Shown here in pieces: positions 15,480 through 24,603 of a DNA stretch of 64,000 nt. Within the stretch, counting starts at the first letter, position 1. Each line of letters opens with the position of its first letter. The notes below the pieces were generated by a model. The model did no database searches, was not told the DNA's origin, and worked only from the letters and a program-made list of their open reading frames with translations. The stretch covers positions 2,666,001 to 2,730,000 of the forward strand of contig OZ240213.1 in the NCBI GenBank assembly GCA_965197555.1, given 5' to 3'. The DNA comes from G965197555 sp965197555. Its GTDB lineage: Bacteria > Chloroflexota > Dehalococcoidia > Lucifugimonadales > UBA3495. Made by a program: the position numbers and the translations under genes.

Positions 15480-17570
15480 CTAAAATTTATTGACGACCGA
15501 TTTCATCATGCCTTCCGGCACCGGTTCATAATCCTGGAATTGCATGGTATGCGAGGCCCGGCCTTGCGTTGCCGAACGTAACGCCGTGGTATATGCGAAG
15601 GTCTCCCCCAGGGGTACCGAGGCGCGTACCACTTGAGTATCGTCTTGGCCCTCAATGGTCCGGATTCGGGCCCGCCGGGTTCCCAATTCGGCCAATACGT
15701 CGCTGAGGAACTCCCCGGGAGTCACTACCTCTAGGTCCATCATGGGCTCTAACAACACCGGTGCCCCTTTACCGAGCCCTTCCCGAATGGCCAGCATGCC
15801 GGCACTTCGAAAGGATATTTCTGAAGAGTCCACGGTGTGGTAGCTGCCGTCCACCAGCCGCACCTTTAGGTCCACAATCGGATAGCCACCCAGGGTGCCA
15901 TTACTTAGGGCTTGTTTTACCCCTTGCTCCACAGCAGAAATGTACTCCCTTGGAATAACGCCGCCGATGATAGCGTTCTCAAACACAATACCGCCACCGC
16001 GCTCCAACGGTTCCAGCTCCAACCAAACGTGGCCATATTGGCCGTGGCCTCCACTCTGACGAACAAATCTGCCTTCTGTGCGGACTGGTTTGGTCAGTGT
16101 TTCGCGGTAGGATACCCGCGGTTTTCCGACGTTAGCCTCCACGTTAAATTCGCGGCGCATCCGATCAACCAGCACTTCGAGGTGCAATTCCCCCATACCG
16201 GACATAATAGTCTGTCCGGTCTCCTGGTCAAACTTAACCAGAAAGGTGGGGTCTTCATCGGAAAGTTTGCGCAGCGAATCGGTGAGCCTGTCTTGATCGG
16301 CCCTGGTCATTGGCTCAATGGCAACGGAGATGACAGGGTCAGGAAATTTGGGGGGTTCAAGAATAACGGCCTGGCTCCCCATGCCGATGGTGTCTCCGGT
16401 GAAAGTATTCTTCAAGCCCACCGCAGCGCAAATATTGCCTGCGGTGACATCCTCCAGCTCTTCCCGGTGGTTGGCGTGCATCCGCAGAAGCCTACCCATC
16501 CGCTCTCTTTGGCTCTTGGTTACGTTGTAGACCGACGAACCGGCCGTAATTCGCCCCGAGTAGACCCTCAGGAAGACCAGCCTCCCCACGTGGGGATCAG
16601 TGGCCACTTTGAAAGCGAGAGCAGCCAGAGGCTCTGAGTCGTCGGGCTGGCGCAATACAGTCTGGCCACTGTGGGGCTCAATCCCTTCCACGGGCGGAAC
16701 GTCCGCCGGAGAGGGAAGGTAATAAACGATGGCATCCAGCAGAGGATGCACTCCCATTCCAGAGACGGCGCTACCGCAGAGAACAGGGACCAGGTTGCCG
16801 GCGATCGTGGCTTTGCGCAGGGCTTGGCGCAAGGGGACTTCGCCTATGTCCTCTCCTTCCAGGTATTGAATGAGCAGTTGCTCATCCGTTTCTACGATCT
16901 TCTCAATCATTGCCTGGCGGTATTGTAGAAAGGTCTCTTCGTAACCGGAAGGGATGGGGCCGGGCTCCGGTGCTTCAACGTAATTGCCGTTACGACTGGC
17001 GTGGGGATACACCACTGCCCTCCCGCCAAGGAGGTCGATGGCGCCGCAGAAGTCGGCTTCCTCACCAATTGGTAGCTGTATCGGGACTGGATTGGCCCGT
17101 AGCCGGCGTCTGATGGATTCGATAGTCCGCTCGTAGCTGGCTCCAACCCGGTCCATCTTGTTAACGAAACAGACTCTAGGCACCGCGTAGGTGTCGGCCT
17201 GGCGCCAGACCGTCTCCGACTGGGACTGGACCCCTGCAACCGCGTCCAACACCACGATTCCGCCATCGAGGACACGTAAGCTGCGTTCAACCTCAGCAGT
17301 AAAGTCGACGTGGCCCGGAGTATCGATAATGTTTACCCGATGGTCCTTCCAGGAGGCGCTGGTCGCGGCGGCGGTGATTGTAATACCCCGTTCTCTCTCC
17401 TGGGGCATCCAGTCCATGGCCGTGGTCCCCTCATCAACTTCCCCGACCCGATGAATGCGACCGGTCACGAACAGTACCTGTTCCGTGACGGTAGTCTTAC
17501 CCGCGTCTATATGGGCAATGAACCCGATATTTCGAATTTTATTTATGGGTATGTTGGTAGTCATGACCAT
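15480..17570 (-). CDS. fusA: elongation factor G
   Basis: EF-G drives translocation and, with RRF, ribosome recycling. The 696-residue product has the G domain with AHIDAGKTTVTEQVLF (G1), DTPGHVDFTAEVERSL (G3) and NKMDRVGA (G4), followed by domains II-V, including the domain IV loop region GGHGQYGHVWLELEP. Two in-frame ATGs stand at the start (MVMTTN); either could be used. It lies between rpsG and rpsJ. Confidence 0.97.
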   Translation of the reverse strand: MVMTTNIPINKIRNIGFIAHIDAGKTTVTEQVLFVTGRIHRVGEVDEGTTAMDWMPQERERGITITAAATSASWKDHRVNIIDTPGHVDFTAEVERSLRVLDGGIVVLDAVAGVQSQSETVWRQADTYAVPRVCFVNKMDRVGASYERTIESIRRRLRANPVPIQLPIGEEADFCGAIDLLGGRAVVYPHASRNGNYVEAPEPGPIPSGYEETFLQYRQAMIEKIVETDEQLLIQYLEGEDIGEVPLRQALRKATIAGNLVPVLCGSAVSGMGVHPLLDAIVYYLPSPADVPPVEGIEPHSGQTVLRQPDDSEPLAALAFKVATDPHVGRLVFLRVYSGRITAGSSVYNVTKSQRERMGRLLRMHANHREELEDVTAGNICAAVGLKNTFTGDTIGMGSQAVILEPPKFPDPVISVAIEPMTRADQDRLTDSLRKLSDEDPTFLVKFDQETGQTIMSGMGELHLEVLVDRMRREFNVEANVGKPRVSYRETLTKPVRTEGRFVRQSGGHGQYGHVWLELEPLERGGGIVFENAIIGGVIPREYISAVEQGVKQALSNGTLGGYPIVDLKVRLVDGSYHTVDSSEISFRSAGMLAIREGLGKGAPVLLEPMMDLEVVTPGEFLSDVLAELGTRRARIRTIEGQDDTQVVRASVPLGETFAYTTALRSATQGRASHTMQFQDYEPVPEGMMKSVVNKF

Positions 17571-17582
17571 CGCGGGTTGATG

Positions 17583-18053
17583 TTATCTCCGGTAATGGAC
17601 AAACGCACGGTTGGCTTCTGCCATCCGGTGCAACTCATCCTTTCTGCGGACTGCCGCCCCTTCACCCCTGGAGGCTTCCATGAGCTCTTGAGCCAACCCG
17701 GAACGCATGGGCATACCTTTACGGGCCCTAGCGCTGCGAATCAACCACCGCATAGCCAACGCCTCGCTCTTTTGGCTGCGCAGTTCCGTGGGGACCTGGT
17801 AAGTGGCCCCGCCAACCCGCTTGGGCCTTACCTCTACCGCCGGGGTCGCGTTCCTTACAGCTTGCTGGAACACTTCAAGTGGTTCTCTGTTCGACTGGTC
17901 GCGGATAATATCAAAGGCGTTATAGATTACCCGCTGGGCGGTGGTCTTTTTGCCCCGCTGCATCACTCGATTGATGAACCGCGCCAACTCCAGATTGTTA
18001 TATTCAGGGTCCGGTGGCACTACCCTGGGTTCAGGGCGCCTTCTTCTAGACAT
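17583..18053 (-). CDS. rpsG: 30S ribosomal protein S7
   Basis: S7 initiates assembly of the 30S head and contacts E-site tRNA. The 156-residue product has MSRRRRPEPRVVPPDPEYNN, the signature FINRVMQRGKKTTAQRVIYN and the C-terminal KEELHRMAEANRAF-like KDELHRMAEANRAFVHYRR. It lies 71 bases after rpsL and 12 bases before fusA. Confidence 0.97.
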   Translation of the reverse strand: MSRRRRPEPRVVPPDPEYNNLELARFINRVMQRGKKTTAQRVIYNAFDIIRDQSNREPLEVFQQAVRNATPAVEVRPKRVGGATYQVPTELRSQKSEALAMRWLIRSARARKGMPMRSGLAQELMEASRGEGAAVRRKDELHRMAEANRAFVHYRR

Positions 18054-18124
18054 AAATCATCACACCTGACGAAAATTTGCCGCAGGGGAGGGGAATCGAA
18101 TGCTGCTAAGTGATATATAACCAG

Positions 18125-18550
18125 CTAGCGGGCCACAGAGCGGGGTCTGTCCGCGCCGTATTTGCTGCGTCCCTGGCGGCGGTTCTGCACGCCTTCGCAG
18201 TCAAGGGCGCTGCGGACTACGTGGTATCTAACCCCTGGGAGGTCCTTCACCCGTCCGCCCCGTACCAAGACCACCGAGTGCTCCTGGAGGTTGTGCCCTT
18301 CTCCCCCAATATATGCAGTAACCTCTACACCGTTGGTCAAGCGGACTCGAGCGATCTTTCGGAGCGCTGAGTTGGGTTTCTTGGGAGTCATTGTGCGGAC
18401 CTGGATACACACCCCTCTCCGCTGCGGGCAACCCGGTCCCCACCGGACTCGGTTGCGCAATGAGTTTTGTACCCAGTGCATCGCTGGTGCCTTGGTCTTT
18501 TTTCGGACCGGTGTTCGGCCCTTCCTAACCAGTTGGTTCACTGTAGGCAT
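18125..18550 (-). CDS. rpsL: 30S ribosomal protein S12
   Basis: S12 lies at the decoding centre. The 141-residue product carries the conserved TPKKPNSALRKIARVRLTNG and VLVRGGRVKDLPGVRYHVVR stretches. The lysines linked to streptomycin resistance in other bacteria are wild type in both. The first gene of the cluster, it has the promoter described at 18588-18617 about 40 bases upstream. Confidence 0.97.
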   Translation of the reverse strand: MPTVNQLVRKGRTPVRKKTKAPAMHWVQNSLRNRVRWGPGCPQRRGVCIQVRTMTPKKPNSALRKIARVRLTNGVEVTAYIGGEGHNLQEHSVVLVRGGRVKDLPGVRYHVVRSALDCEGVQNRRQGRSKYGADRPRSVAR

Positions 18551-18587
18551 AGTTACACCCCGCTCATCCTTTCGACAGCGATTAATG

Positions 18588-18617
18588 ATGTTATCAACCC
18601 AGGGTTAGGTATGTCAA
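18588..18617 (-). promoter_or_regulatory. sigma70-like promoter of the ribosomal cluster
   Basis: Read on the minus strand, TTGACA (18612-18617) is followed after 18 bases by TAACAT (18588-18593). The -35 is a perfect consensus and the -10 matches 4 of 6. The predicted start is about 30 bases before the rpsL ATG. Its position in front of the first gene supports it. Confidence 0.6.
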
Positions 18618-18649
18618 TCAAAATGGAATGGCCAATCGATCTTCGACCC

Positions 18650-18692
18650 AGCTACATCGATACCAGCTACATCGATACCAGCTACATCGATA
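18650..18692. repeat. 15-bp tandem repeat, nearly three copies
   Basis: The unit AGCTACATCGATACC occurs at 18650-18664 and 18665-18679, and its first 13 bases recur at 18680-18692. Each copy contains the palindrome ATCGAT. The array lies about 35 bases upstream of the -35 box of the ribosomal promoter and 150 bases before the cobalamin riboswitch. Its role is unknown. Confidence 0.9.
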
Positions 18693-18840
18693 GAGGAATA
18701 TCCCTCAGAAATCGGTCGGGCCATTGTCGTGGAGGGATGGTAACCACTGGTCTTCGTCTGCTTGACATCCTTATGTAGGCAGACTAAATTATCCTATAGC
18801 TTAGGCCCATTCAGAGATTGTAGACCTTTAAAAATCGAAT

Positions 18841-19015
18841 ACCCGCCCGTGGTACCCACTGGGTTTCAAAGGGAAGGCGGTGTGAAGCCGCCGCGGTTGC
18901 GCCACTGTATACGGAAGGATTGGGCAGCAGGTTAGGTCACTAGCCCGCTTGTTGGACCATAAAGGTGCCGTCCCGCTCTTATCCGTGAGCCCGGAGACCT
19001 GCCCGGGTTGGGGGA
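18841..19015 (+). ncRNA. cobalamin riboswitch
   Basis: The leader contains the conserved core of cobalamin-sensing RNAs in order: AAAGGGAAGGCGGTGTGAAG (18868-18887), GCGCCACTGTATACGG (about 18899-18914) and the B12 box AGCCCGGAGACCTGCC (18988-19003). The spacing between these elements fits an adenosylcobalamin-type riboswitch. It is followed by an intrinsic terminator and by cobalamin and cobalt genes on the same strand, so ligand binding probably reduces transcription of cbiE through the chelatase gene. Exact 5' and 3' ends were not determined. Confidence 0.93.
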
Positions 19016-19101
19016 GCCCTGCTCTGCGCTAAACAGAAAGGTTCCTGCGCGACTCCGCGTACTTGTTGATCCCACCCTTCATGGGCGCGCGAACTGATTT
19101 A

Positions 19102-19132
19102 CCCCTGGCAGTTGTAGGGCCAGGGGTTTTTT
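19102..19132 (+). terminator. intrinsic terminator of the riboswitch leader
   Basis: An 8-bp stem CCCCTGGC/GCCAGGGG (19102-19109 with 19119-19126) is followed directly by six T residues. It stands between the riboswitch and cbiE, as expected for a transcriptional off-switch. Confidence 0.88.
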
Positions 19133-19182
19133 GTTGCAAGACCCAGGGGTCCAACCCATGATTTGCGTTCGGGAAGACAGGA

Positions 19183-19890
19183 TTGGTTAATCAACTTGGG
19201 CCAGTTACCGTGGTAGCCGTGGGGCCTGGCGACGCCAATTTGCTGACACTGCAAGCCCGCCAGACGCTGGAGCATGCGGAAGTGGTGGCCGGATTCAAGA
19301 CTGTCTTGGATGTGGTGACACCGTGGCTGGATCATGCCGAAGTCTGTCCCATGTCCTACCGAGACCAAGAGAGCGTGCTGGAGCATGTTGGCGCCCAGGC
19401 CCGCCTCGGGCGGCGCTGTGTGGTGTGTTGCTGGGGGGACCTGAATGTTTCGGCCCGCGAGTTGTTGGCCCGCGTCCGAAAGTACGCGACCAAGGTAGCC
19501 CTGGTACCGGGCATTAGCTCGGTCCAGATCGCGTGCGCCCGCGCCGGGATTTCCTTGGAGGAATCCTTGTTTATCACGCTGCACCAACGTTCCGGTCCAG
19601 CGGTCGAGCTGGAGGAACTGGTGTACTACCTAAGTGAAGGAAGGCGCCACGTCATTCTGTTTCCCCGACCTTGGGACCTGATGCCTCCTTCTATCGCTGC
19701 CCAACTTCTGGAATCCGGTATTGTCGCAAATCAACCCGTGACCATCTATCAGCGATTGACCCTTGACGACGAGCGGGAATGGCACGGAACGCTCCATGAT
19801 TGCGCATCTCTAAGTGAAGAGTTTAGCGATCTATCCATCATAGTGTTTCGCCGCATCGAAACTTCCGGTGCTTCCCCGGGTGCTTCCTGA
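19183..19890 (+). CDS. cbiE: precorrin-6Y C5,15-methyltransferase, CbiE subunit
   Basis: CbiE methylates the corrin ring at C5 (in CobL it is fused to the C15-methylating, decarboxylating CbiT part). The 235-residue product has the tetrapyrrole methylase layout: VTVVAVGPGDANLLTLQA at the N-terminus, HAEVVAGFKTVLDVV, a glycine region around CWGDLNVS, and VPGISSVQIACARAG. No CbiT domain is present, so C15 methylation must be supplied elsewhere. The start is TTG at 19183, with a GGAA element about 7 bases upstream; no in-frame ATG is available. It is the first gene behind the cobalamin riboswitch and precedes cobN by 17 bases. Confidence 0.88.
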   Translation: MVNQLGPVTVVAVGPGDANLLTLQARQTLEHAEVVAGFKTVLDVVTPWLDHAEVCPMSYRDQESVLEHVGAQARLGRRCVVCCWGDLNVSARELLARVRKYATKVALVPGISSVQIACARAGISLEESLFITLHQRSGPAVELEELVYYLSEGRRHVILFPRPWDLMPPSIAAQLLESGIVANQPVTIYQRLTLDDEREWHGTLHDCASLSEEFSDLSIIVFRRIETSGASPGAS

Positions 19891-19907
19891 GCTTAGGCAG
19901 GTAGTCA

Positions 19908-22900
19908 TTGAAATCCCAGTCCATTCTTTTTATCACCACAGCAGACACAGACCTGATCACCCTAGACCGGGTGGTGGGAGATTTGCCTGTCGATTTCCCG
20001 GAGCTAAATGCTTCCAGTGCGGCGCCCTTTACCACCCCGGCTGCCAGGGACGAATTGCTGGCCAGCGCAGGCAACGCCGATGTTGTAGTGCTTCGACTGC
20101 TAGGTGGGAAAAGAGCCATACCGGAGGTCTTCGATGCCTTGGTGCAGGGATGCCGCGAGCGCAAGGTGCCCTTGATAGCTTGCCCCGGTCATCTGGAATG
20201 GGACGAAGACCTGGTAACAGCGTGCACTGTGCCCTTGGCGGAGGTTGAGACCGCCTTCTCCTACTTAATGCGGGGCGGGATCCAGAATATTCACAATTTC
20301 CTATTGTTCCTTGCGGACACCTATCTGGACACCAATTACGGCCACGAAGCTCCATCTCCTCAACCTTGGGAAGGTATCTACCACCCGGGCGTTAGCCAGG
20401 GCACGGATGTTGAGACGTTCATTCAAGAACGGTTCAACCCTGGGCGGCCTACTATAGGCATTCTGTTTTACAGAGCCCACTGGATGAGTGGCAACTTGGA
20501 GCCAGTGGACGCGTTGATACAGAGATTGGAAAGCCTGGGCGCCAATGTTCTGCCAGTGTTTTCCTACAGCCTTAAGCACGACCCCGAGGGGGACGGGCAT
20601 AGCAACAGGACGTTTACACACCTTTTGGCTGCCGCTGATGGGACCCCTCGGGTCGATTGCATTATCAATACCATGGGCATGACGATGGGGGAGCTAAGCC
20701 AGGAGGGAGCTACCATCGCATCGGGACCCTCCCTGGAGTACCTCAACCGATTGGACGTACCCATCATTCAAGCTATTCTCAGCATGGGCAGCGAAAACGA
20801 ATGGCTGGGCAGCCCCTTAGGACTAGGGGCGATTGACACCGCGATGAATGTGGCCCTGCCCGAGTTCGACGGGCGGATCATCTCTGTACCCATATCGTTC
20901 AAGGAGCAAAGTTTAGACACTGGCTCCAAGCATTTGGGCACCCCTCTCCAGCGTTACGTACCGCGAGCCGACCGGCTTGATCTTGTTGCCAGGTTGGCCG
21001 TCAAGTGGGCCAGTCTGCGGAACAAAGCCAACGCGGACAAAAAGATTGCCATAATCCTCAGCAACTATCCAACCAAAGACGCCCGCATTGGCAACGCCGT
21101 TGGTTTGGACACCCCCGCCTCGGTAGTTAAGTTGCTCTGGGCGCTGAAATACGCTGGCTATCAGGTGGACGACATTCCGGATAGTGGGGACGCTCTGGTC
21201 CACCGCATCGTTGAGCGCTGTAGCAACGACCAAGACTCCTTAACCGAGGCCCAGCTTCGGTTGGCGGTAGGGCATGTGGGCCAACAAGAATATCGGAGTT
21301 GGTTCCAACAGTTTCCAGCGGGCGTACAACAGGAGCTTGTAGATACCTGGGGAGAGCCACCCGGACAGGTGTACCGGGCAGACGACGCTTTGGCCATAGC
21401 GGGCATTGAGTTAGGTAATGTGTTCATTGGCCTACAACCGCCCAGGGGATTCGGCCAAAACCCCATCGCGGTCTACCATAGCCCAGACCTAACTCCCACC
21501 CACCACTACATTGCCTACTATCGTTGGATAAGGGACGTGTTCCACGCAGATGCTATGGTGCACGTAGGGAAGCATGGCACGCTGGAATGGCTTCCGGGTA
21601 AGGGCATCGGGCTCTCAGCGAGTTGCTATCCCGAGGTCGCCTTGCAAGACATCCCGTTGTTCTATCCCTTTATTATCAACAACCCGGGAGAGGGAGCCCA
21701 GGCCAAACGCCGTAGCCATGCCGCCATTGTGGACCATCTCATTCCCGCCATGACCACGGCCGACAGCTACGGCGATATTGCTAGGCTCGAGCAGCTCCTA
21801 GACGAACACTATCAATGCCAGACCCTTGACCCGGCGAAACTGCCGCTGCTTGAAGCCCAGATATGGGGGCTGGTCAAGGAGGCCGAGCTCCATCAGGACC
21901 TGGGGGTGGCCGACCAGCCCGAGGACTTCACGCGTTTCATGCTGGAGATTGATGGATACCTCTGCGAAATAAAAGACGCCCAGATCAAAGACGGTCTGCA
22001 CACCCTTGGCCAGGTACCCCAGGGCGAGCAAATGGTTGGGTTGCTTTGCGCGTTGACTCGATTGGATACTCATGACATTCCCAGCCTCCGGCGTGCTTTG
22101 GCTGAAGCCTTGGGGTTGGACTATCCCTGGCTGCTGGCCAACCCCGGCGAACCGGTGAATGGCAACGTACCATCGGCTTTGGCCGAGCTGGACCATGGCG
22201 CCCCGGTTAGACACAGCGGGGACCTCTTGGAGCGGTTGGACCTTTTGTCCAGGCATGCCTACCAAGAGCTGGTTGTCCGGGACTTTCACCCGGAGGATGT
22301 TGCTGCAGTGGTGCAAGGATTGCTGGGCAAGGCCGACCAGCAGACCCACCAGGTACTGGCCCACGTGGCTGCCTCCATCTACCCCGCGTTGCTACGGACC
22401 TCCGATGAAATCGATAACCTGTTACGTGGTCTCGATGGGGGGTACATTCCAGCAGGTCCTAGCGGAGCCCCTACACGAGGCATGGCGAATATACTGCCCA
22501 CAGGCCGCAATTTTTATTCAGTGGACCCCAAGACCATCCCGTCTCCAGCGGCATGGGATATGGGTAAGGCGTTGGCTGAGGGCCTCCTGGACAAATATTT
22601 GACGGATGAAGGCGCCTATCCGGAGATGGTGGGCCTAGTGGTCTGGGGGACCTCCGCCATGCGCACCCACGGTGATGATGTCGCCCAAGTCCTCCACCTG
22701 TTGGGCGTTCGCCCGGTATGGCAGCCGGAAAGCCGGCGGGTGATGGGGTTGGAAGTGATCCCCCTACCCGAGTTGGGCCACCCTCGCATTGACGTCACCG
22801 TTCGTATTAGCGGATTTTTTAGGGATGCTTTTCCCAACCTGATCGACCTGCTGGACCAAGCCGTGGACATGGTGGCTGGCCTGGATGAATCTCCTGAGGA

Positions 22901-23753
22901 AAACATGGTCGTCAAACACCTCAGGCAAGACTTGGAGATGGGTGACCGGGCCAAAGCAACCGGGAATCTCGCCGACAGCGGCGCAGAAAGCTTCGACCGG
23001 TCTTCCGCCCTTTATCGAGTGTTTGGCAGCAAGCCCGGTACGTACGGGGCCGGCATTCTTGGGGTCCTGGACGAGCGCAACTGGGAGACAGCTCAGGACC
23101 TAGCGGAGGTGTACACAGCGTGGGGCGGCTACGCGTATACCCAGAAAGAGCACGGCGTCAATGCCCGGCAGCAGTTCCGTCGGCGGTTTGGCCAGATTGT
23201 CGTGGCTGCCAAAAACCAGGACAATCGGGAGCATGATATTTTCGACAGCGACGACTACATGCAGTACCATGGGGGCATGATTGCCACCGTGCGGGCGCTT
23301 ACCGGGCAGAATCCTCGCCAATATTTTGGGGATAGCGCTGACCCAACCCGGGCTCGCGTCCGAGACTTGCAGGAAGAGGCTCGGCGAGTCTTCCGGAGTC
23401 GTGTGGTGAATCCCAAATGGATCGACTCCATGAAGCGGCATGGCTACAAGGGCGCATTTGAGCTGGCGGCCACAGTCGACTACATGTTTGGCTATGATGC
23501 CACAGCCCAGGTTGTAGATGACTGGATGTATAAAGACGTGACGGACAGTTACGTCTTGGACCCAGAGACCCAGCGGTTTTTCAAGGAAAGCAACCCCTGG
23601 GCCTTAAAGGGTATTGTAGAGCGCCTTCTCGAGGCCATTGAACGTGGTCTGTGGGAGCAACCTCCGGAGGATATGCGAGAGCGATTGCAAGAGCTCTACC
23701 TGGAGCTTGAGGCTGACCTGGAAGCCCGGCAGGAAGTGGGGTCGTCGAAGTAA
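19908..23753 (+). CDS. cobN: cobaltochelatase, CobN subunit
   Basis: CobN is the large subunit that inserts Co2+ into hydrogenobyrinate a,c-diamide with an AAA+ ATPase pair. The 1281-residue product matches the CobN/ChlH family over its length: INTMGMTMGELSQEG, AILSMGSENEWLGSPLGLGA, HVGKHGTLEWLPGKGIGLS, HAAIVDHLIPAMTTADSYGD, and GRNFYSVDPKTIPSPAAWDMG. A TTG at 19908 with AGGCAGGTAG just upstream is the start. Family membership alone does not separate cobalt from magnesium chelatases; the riboswitch and cobalt transporter genes argue for cobalt. Its ATPase partner is probably the ChlI-ChlD fusion at 25378-27564. Confidence 0.94.
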   Translation: MKSQSILFITTADTDLITLDRVVGDLPVDFPELNASSAAPFTTPAARDELLASAGNADVVVLRLLGGKRAIPEVFDALVQGCRERKVPLIACPGHLEWDEDLVTACTVPLAEVETAFSYLMRGGIQNIHNFLLFLADTYLDTNYGHEAPSPQPWEGIYHPGVSQGTDVETFIQERFNPGRPTIGILFYRAHWMSGNLEPVDALIQRLESLGANVLPVFSYSLKHDPEGDGHSNRTFTHLLAAADGTPRVDCIINTMGMTMGELSQEGATIASGPSLEYLNRLDVPIIQAILSMGSENEWLGSPLGLGAIDTAMNVALPEFDGRIISVPISFKEQSLDTGSKHLGTPLQRYVPRADRLDLVARLAVKWASLRNKANADKKIAIILSNYPTKDARIGNAVGLDTPASVVKLLWALKYAGYQVDDIPDSGDALVHRIVERCSNDQDSLTEAQLRLAVGHVGQQEYRSWFQQFPAGVQQELVDTWGEPPGQVYRADDALAIAGIELGNVFIGLQPPRGFGQNPIAVYHSPDLTPTHHYIAYYRWIRDVFHADAMVHVGKHGTLEWLPGKGIGLSASCYPEVALQDIPLFYPFIINNPGEGAQAKRRSHAAIVDHLIPAMTTADSYGDIARLEQLLDEHYQCQTLDPAKLPLLEAQIWGLVKEAELHQDLGVADQPEDFTRFMLEIDGYLCEIKDAQIKDGLHTLGQVPQGEQMVGLLCALTRLDTHDIPSLRRALAEALGLDYPWLLANPGEPVNGNVPSALAELDHGAPVRHSGDLLERLDLLSRHAYQELVVRDFHPEDVAAVVQGLLGKADQQTHQVLAHVAASIYPALLRTSDEIDNLLRGLDGGYIPAGPSGAPTRGMANILPTGRNFYSVDPKTIPSPAAWDMGKALAEGLLDKYLTDEGAYPEMVGLVVWGTSAMRTHGDDVAQVLHLLGVRPVWQPESRRVMGLEVIPLPELGHPRIDVTVRISGFFRDAFPNLIDLLDQAVDMVAGLDESPEENMVVKHLRQDLEMGDRAKATGNLADSGAESFDRSSALYRVFGSKPGTYGAGILGVLDERNWETAQDLAEVYTAWGGYAYTQKEHGVNARQQFRRRFGQIVVAAKNQDNREHDIFDSDDYMQYHGGMIATVRALTGQNPRQYFGDSADPTRARVRDLQEEARRVFRSRVVNPKWIDSMKRHGYKGAFELAATVDYMFGYDATAQVVDDWMYKDVTDSYVLDPETQRFFKESNPWALKGIVERLLEAIERGLWEQPPEDMRERLQELYLELEADLEARQEVGSSK

Positions 23754-23802
23754 GATCGCTGAAGTTAGTCAGGCAATCGGTGCCTGGGGCAGGAGAGGGC
23801 AA

Positions 23803-24228
23803 GTGGAAATCGCGCTTGAGCTCATCCGAGAGCTAGCCAAAGATGATAGTATGATGTGGGTTGTGGGAGGTGGCGACGTAGTCAGCGAGAACAACTCCAA
23901 GGGAATCACCGAGCCCGAGTTCAACAACGGCTATGTCACGGTGCAAGCGGACAACTGGCATTTCCATGTGGGAATCAACAAAGTGGCTGGCATCCAATTC
24001 GTCGAGGCGGAAAGCCATCCGGACCTCACCTCTTACTACGTCAGGTTCTCAGACTCCGACGAGGGGACGTTGCTCCGGGCCTATTTCCCCAACCCCTACC
24101 TGGACGAGAACTACCAACGAGTCGAGTTCCAACCCGAGAAATTCAAGATATTCCAAGAGATGCGGGACCAATACGTAGACCGGGACGGGATTGTTTTCGT
24201 AAGAAGGCCTAGGCAGACAAACAGCTAA
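23803..24228 (+). CDS. conserved protein of the cobalt chelatase operon, possibly ChuX/HutX-like
   Basis: The product is about 141 residues, soluble, with no signal or membrane segment. The GTG at 23803 has AGGAG about 9 bases upstream and gives a start after cobN; a longer frame reaches back into cobN but is not supported. The central part NGYVTVQADNWHFHVG, followed by GIQFVEAE and RFSDSDEGTLLRAYFPNPY, resembles in layout the ChuX/HutX haem-carrier fold (strand, HxH, then a hydrophobic strand and an FFxxxG-like strand), but this is a weak resemblance made by eye. Located between cobN and cbtB, it may handle a tetrapyrrole or corrin intermediate; its function is not established. Confidence 0.6.
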   Translation: MEIALELIRELAKDDSMMWVVGGGDVVSENNSKGITEPEFNNGYVTVQADNWHFHVGINKVAGIQFVEAESHPDLTSYYVRFSDSDEGTLLRAYFPNPYLDENYQRVEFQPEKFKIFQEMRDQYVDRDGIVFVRRPRQTNS

Positions 24229-24262
24229 CCAAGCAAACTGAAGATGGGTTTAGGAGGTAAAC

Positions 24263-24469
24263 ATGGCGGCAATGCTAAGGGGTACGTTCTCTGATCGGGA
24301 CATCAGCAGGTGGATTCCTTGGGTGATCCTGGCTGGAGTACTCCTGTATATGATGGGGTTTGTTGATGGTGGCGTCCACGGAGCCGCGTTGGGAGACGGC
24401 GCAGGAAAACTGAACTATGTGCACGAGTTCTTCCACCACGCGCGCCATGTGGCCTTGATGTGCCATTAA
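24263..24469 (+). CDS. cbtB: cobalt transporter subunit CbtB
   Basis: The 68-residue product has one membrane segment (WIPWVILAGVLLYMMGFVDG, about residues 17-36) and a histidine-rich C-terminal end HEFFHHARHVALMCH. This short form with a terminal histidine cluster is characteristic of CbtB, a small partner of CbtA in cobalt uptake. The ATG has TAGGAGGT a few bases upstream. It lies ahead of cbtA, separated by a hairpin region. Confidence 0.88.
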   Translation: MAAMLRGTFSDRDISRWIPWVILAGVLLYMMGFVDGGVHGAALGDGAGKLNYVHEFFHHARHVALMCH

Positions 24470-24495
24470 GGATTGGCTAGGCCCCTTCCTGAAAT

Positions 24496-24526
24496 AGAAT
24501 GCCCCGGTATGACAGCGGGGCATTCT
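24496..24526. other. 11-bp perfect hairpin between cbtB and cbtA
   Basis: AGAATGCCCCG (24496-24506) pairs with CGGGGCATTCT (24516-24526) around a 9-base loop. No T-tract follows, so it is more likely an mRNA processing or stability element, or an attenuating hairpin setting the cbtB:cbtA ratio, than a full terminator. Confidence 0.6.
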
Positions 24527-24603
24527 GGCTGCTCAATTGTTAGGATTAGGTCAATAATACATCCCAGCTTGGGTAAGTTGACACCCATAGGAGAAATGTA
24601 GCC

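Noticed and set aside
15912..16637. 241-codon plus-strand frame over fusA
   Set aside because: Antisense to EF-G, without domain matches or a start signal.
18650..18692. Possible CRISPR array
   Set aside because: The repeats are only 15 bases and directly adjacent, with no spacers and no cas genes nearby.
23638..23802. Longer start for the protein after cobN
   Set aside because: The extra 55 residues lie inside the cobN coding sequence and would be an out-of-frame reading of it; the GTG at 23803 has a good Shine-Dalgarno.
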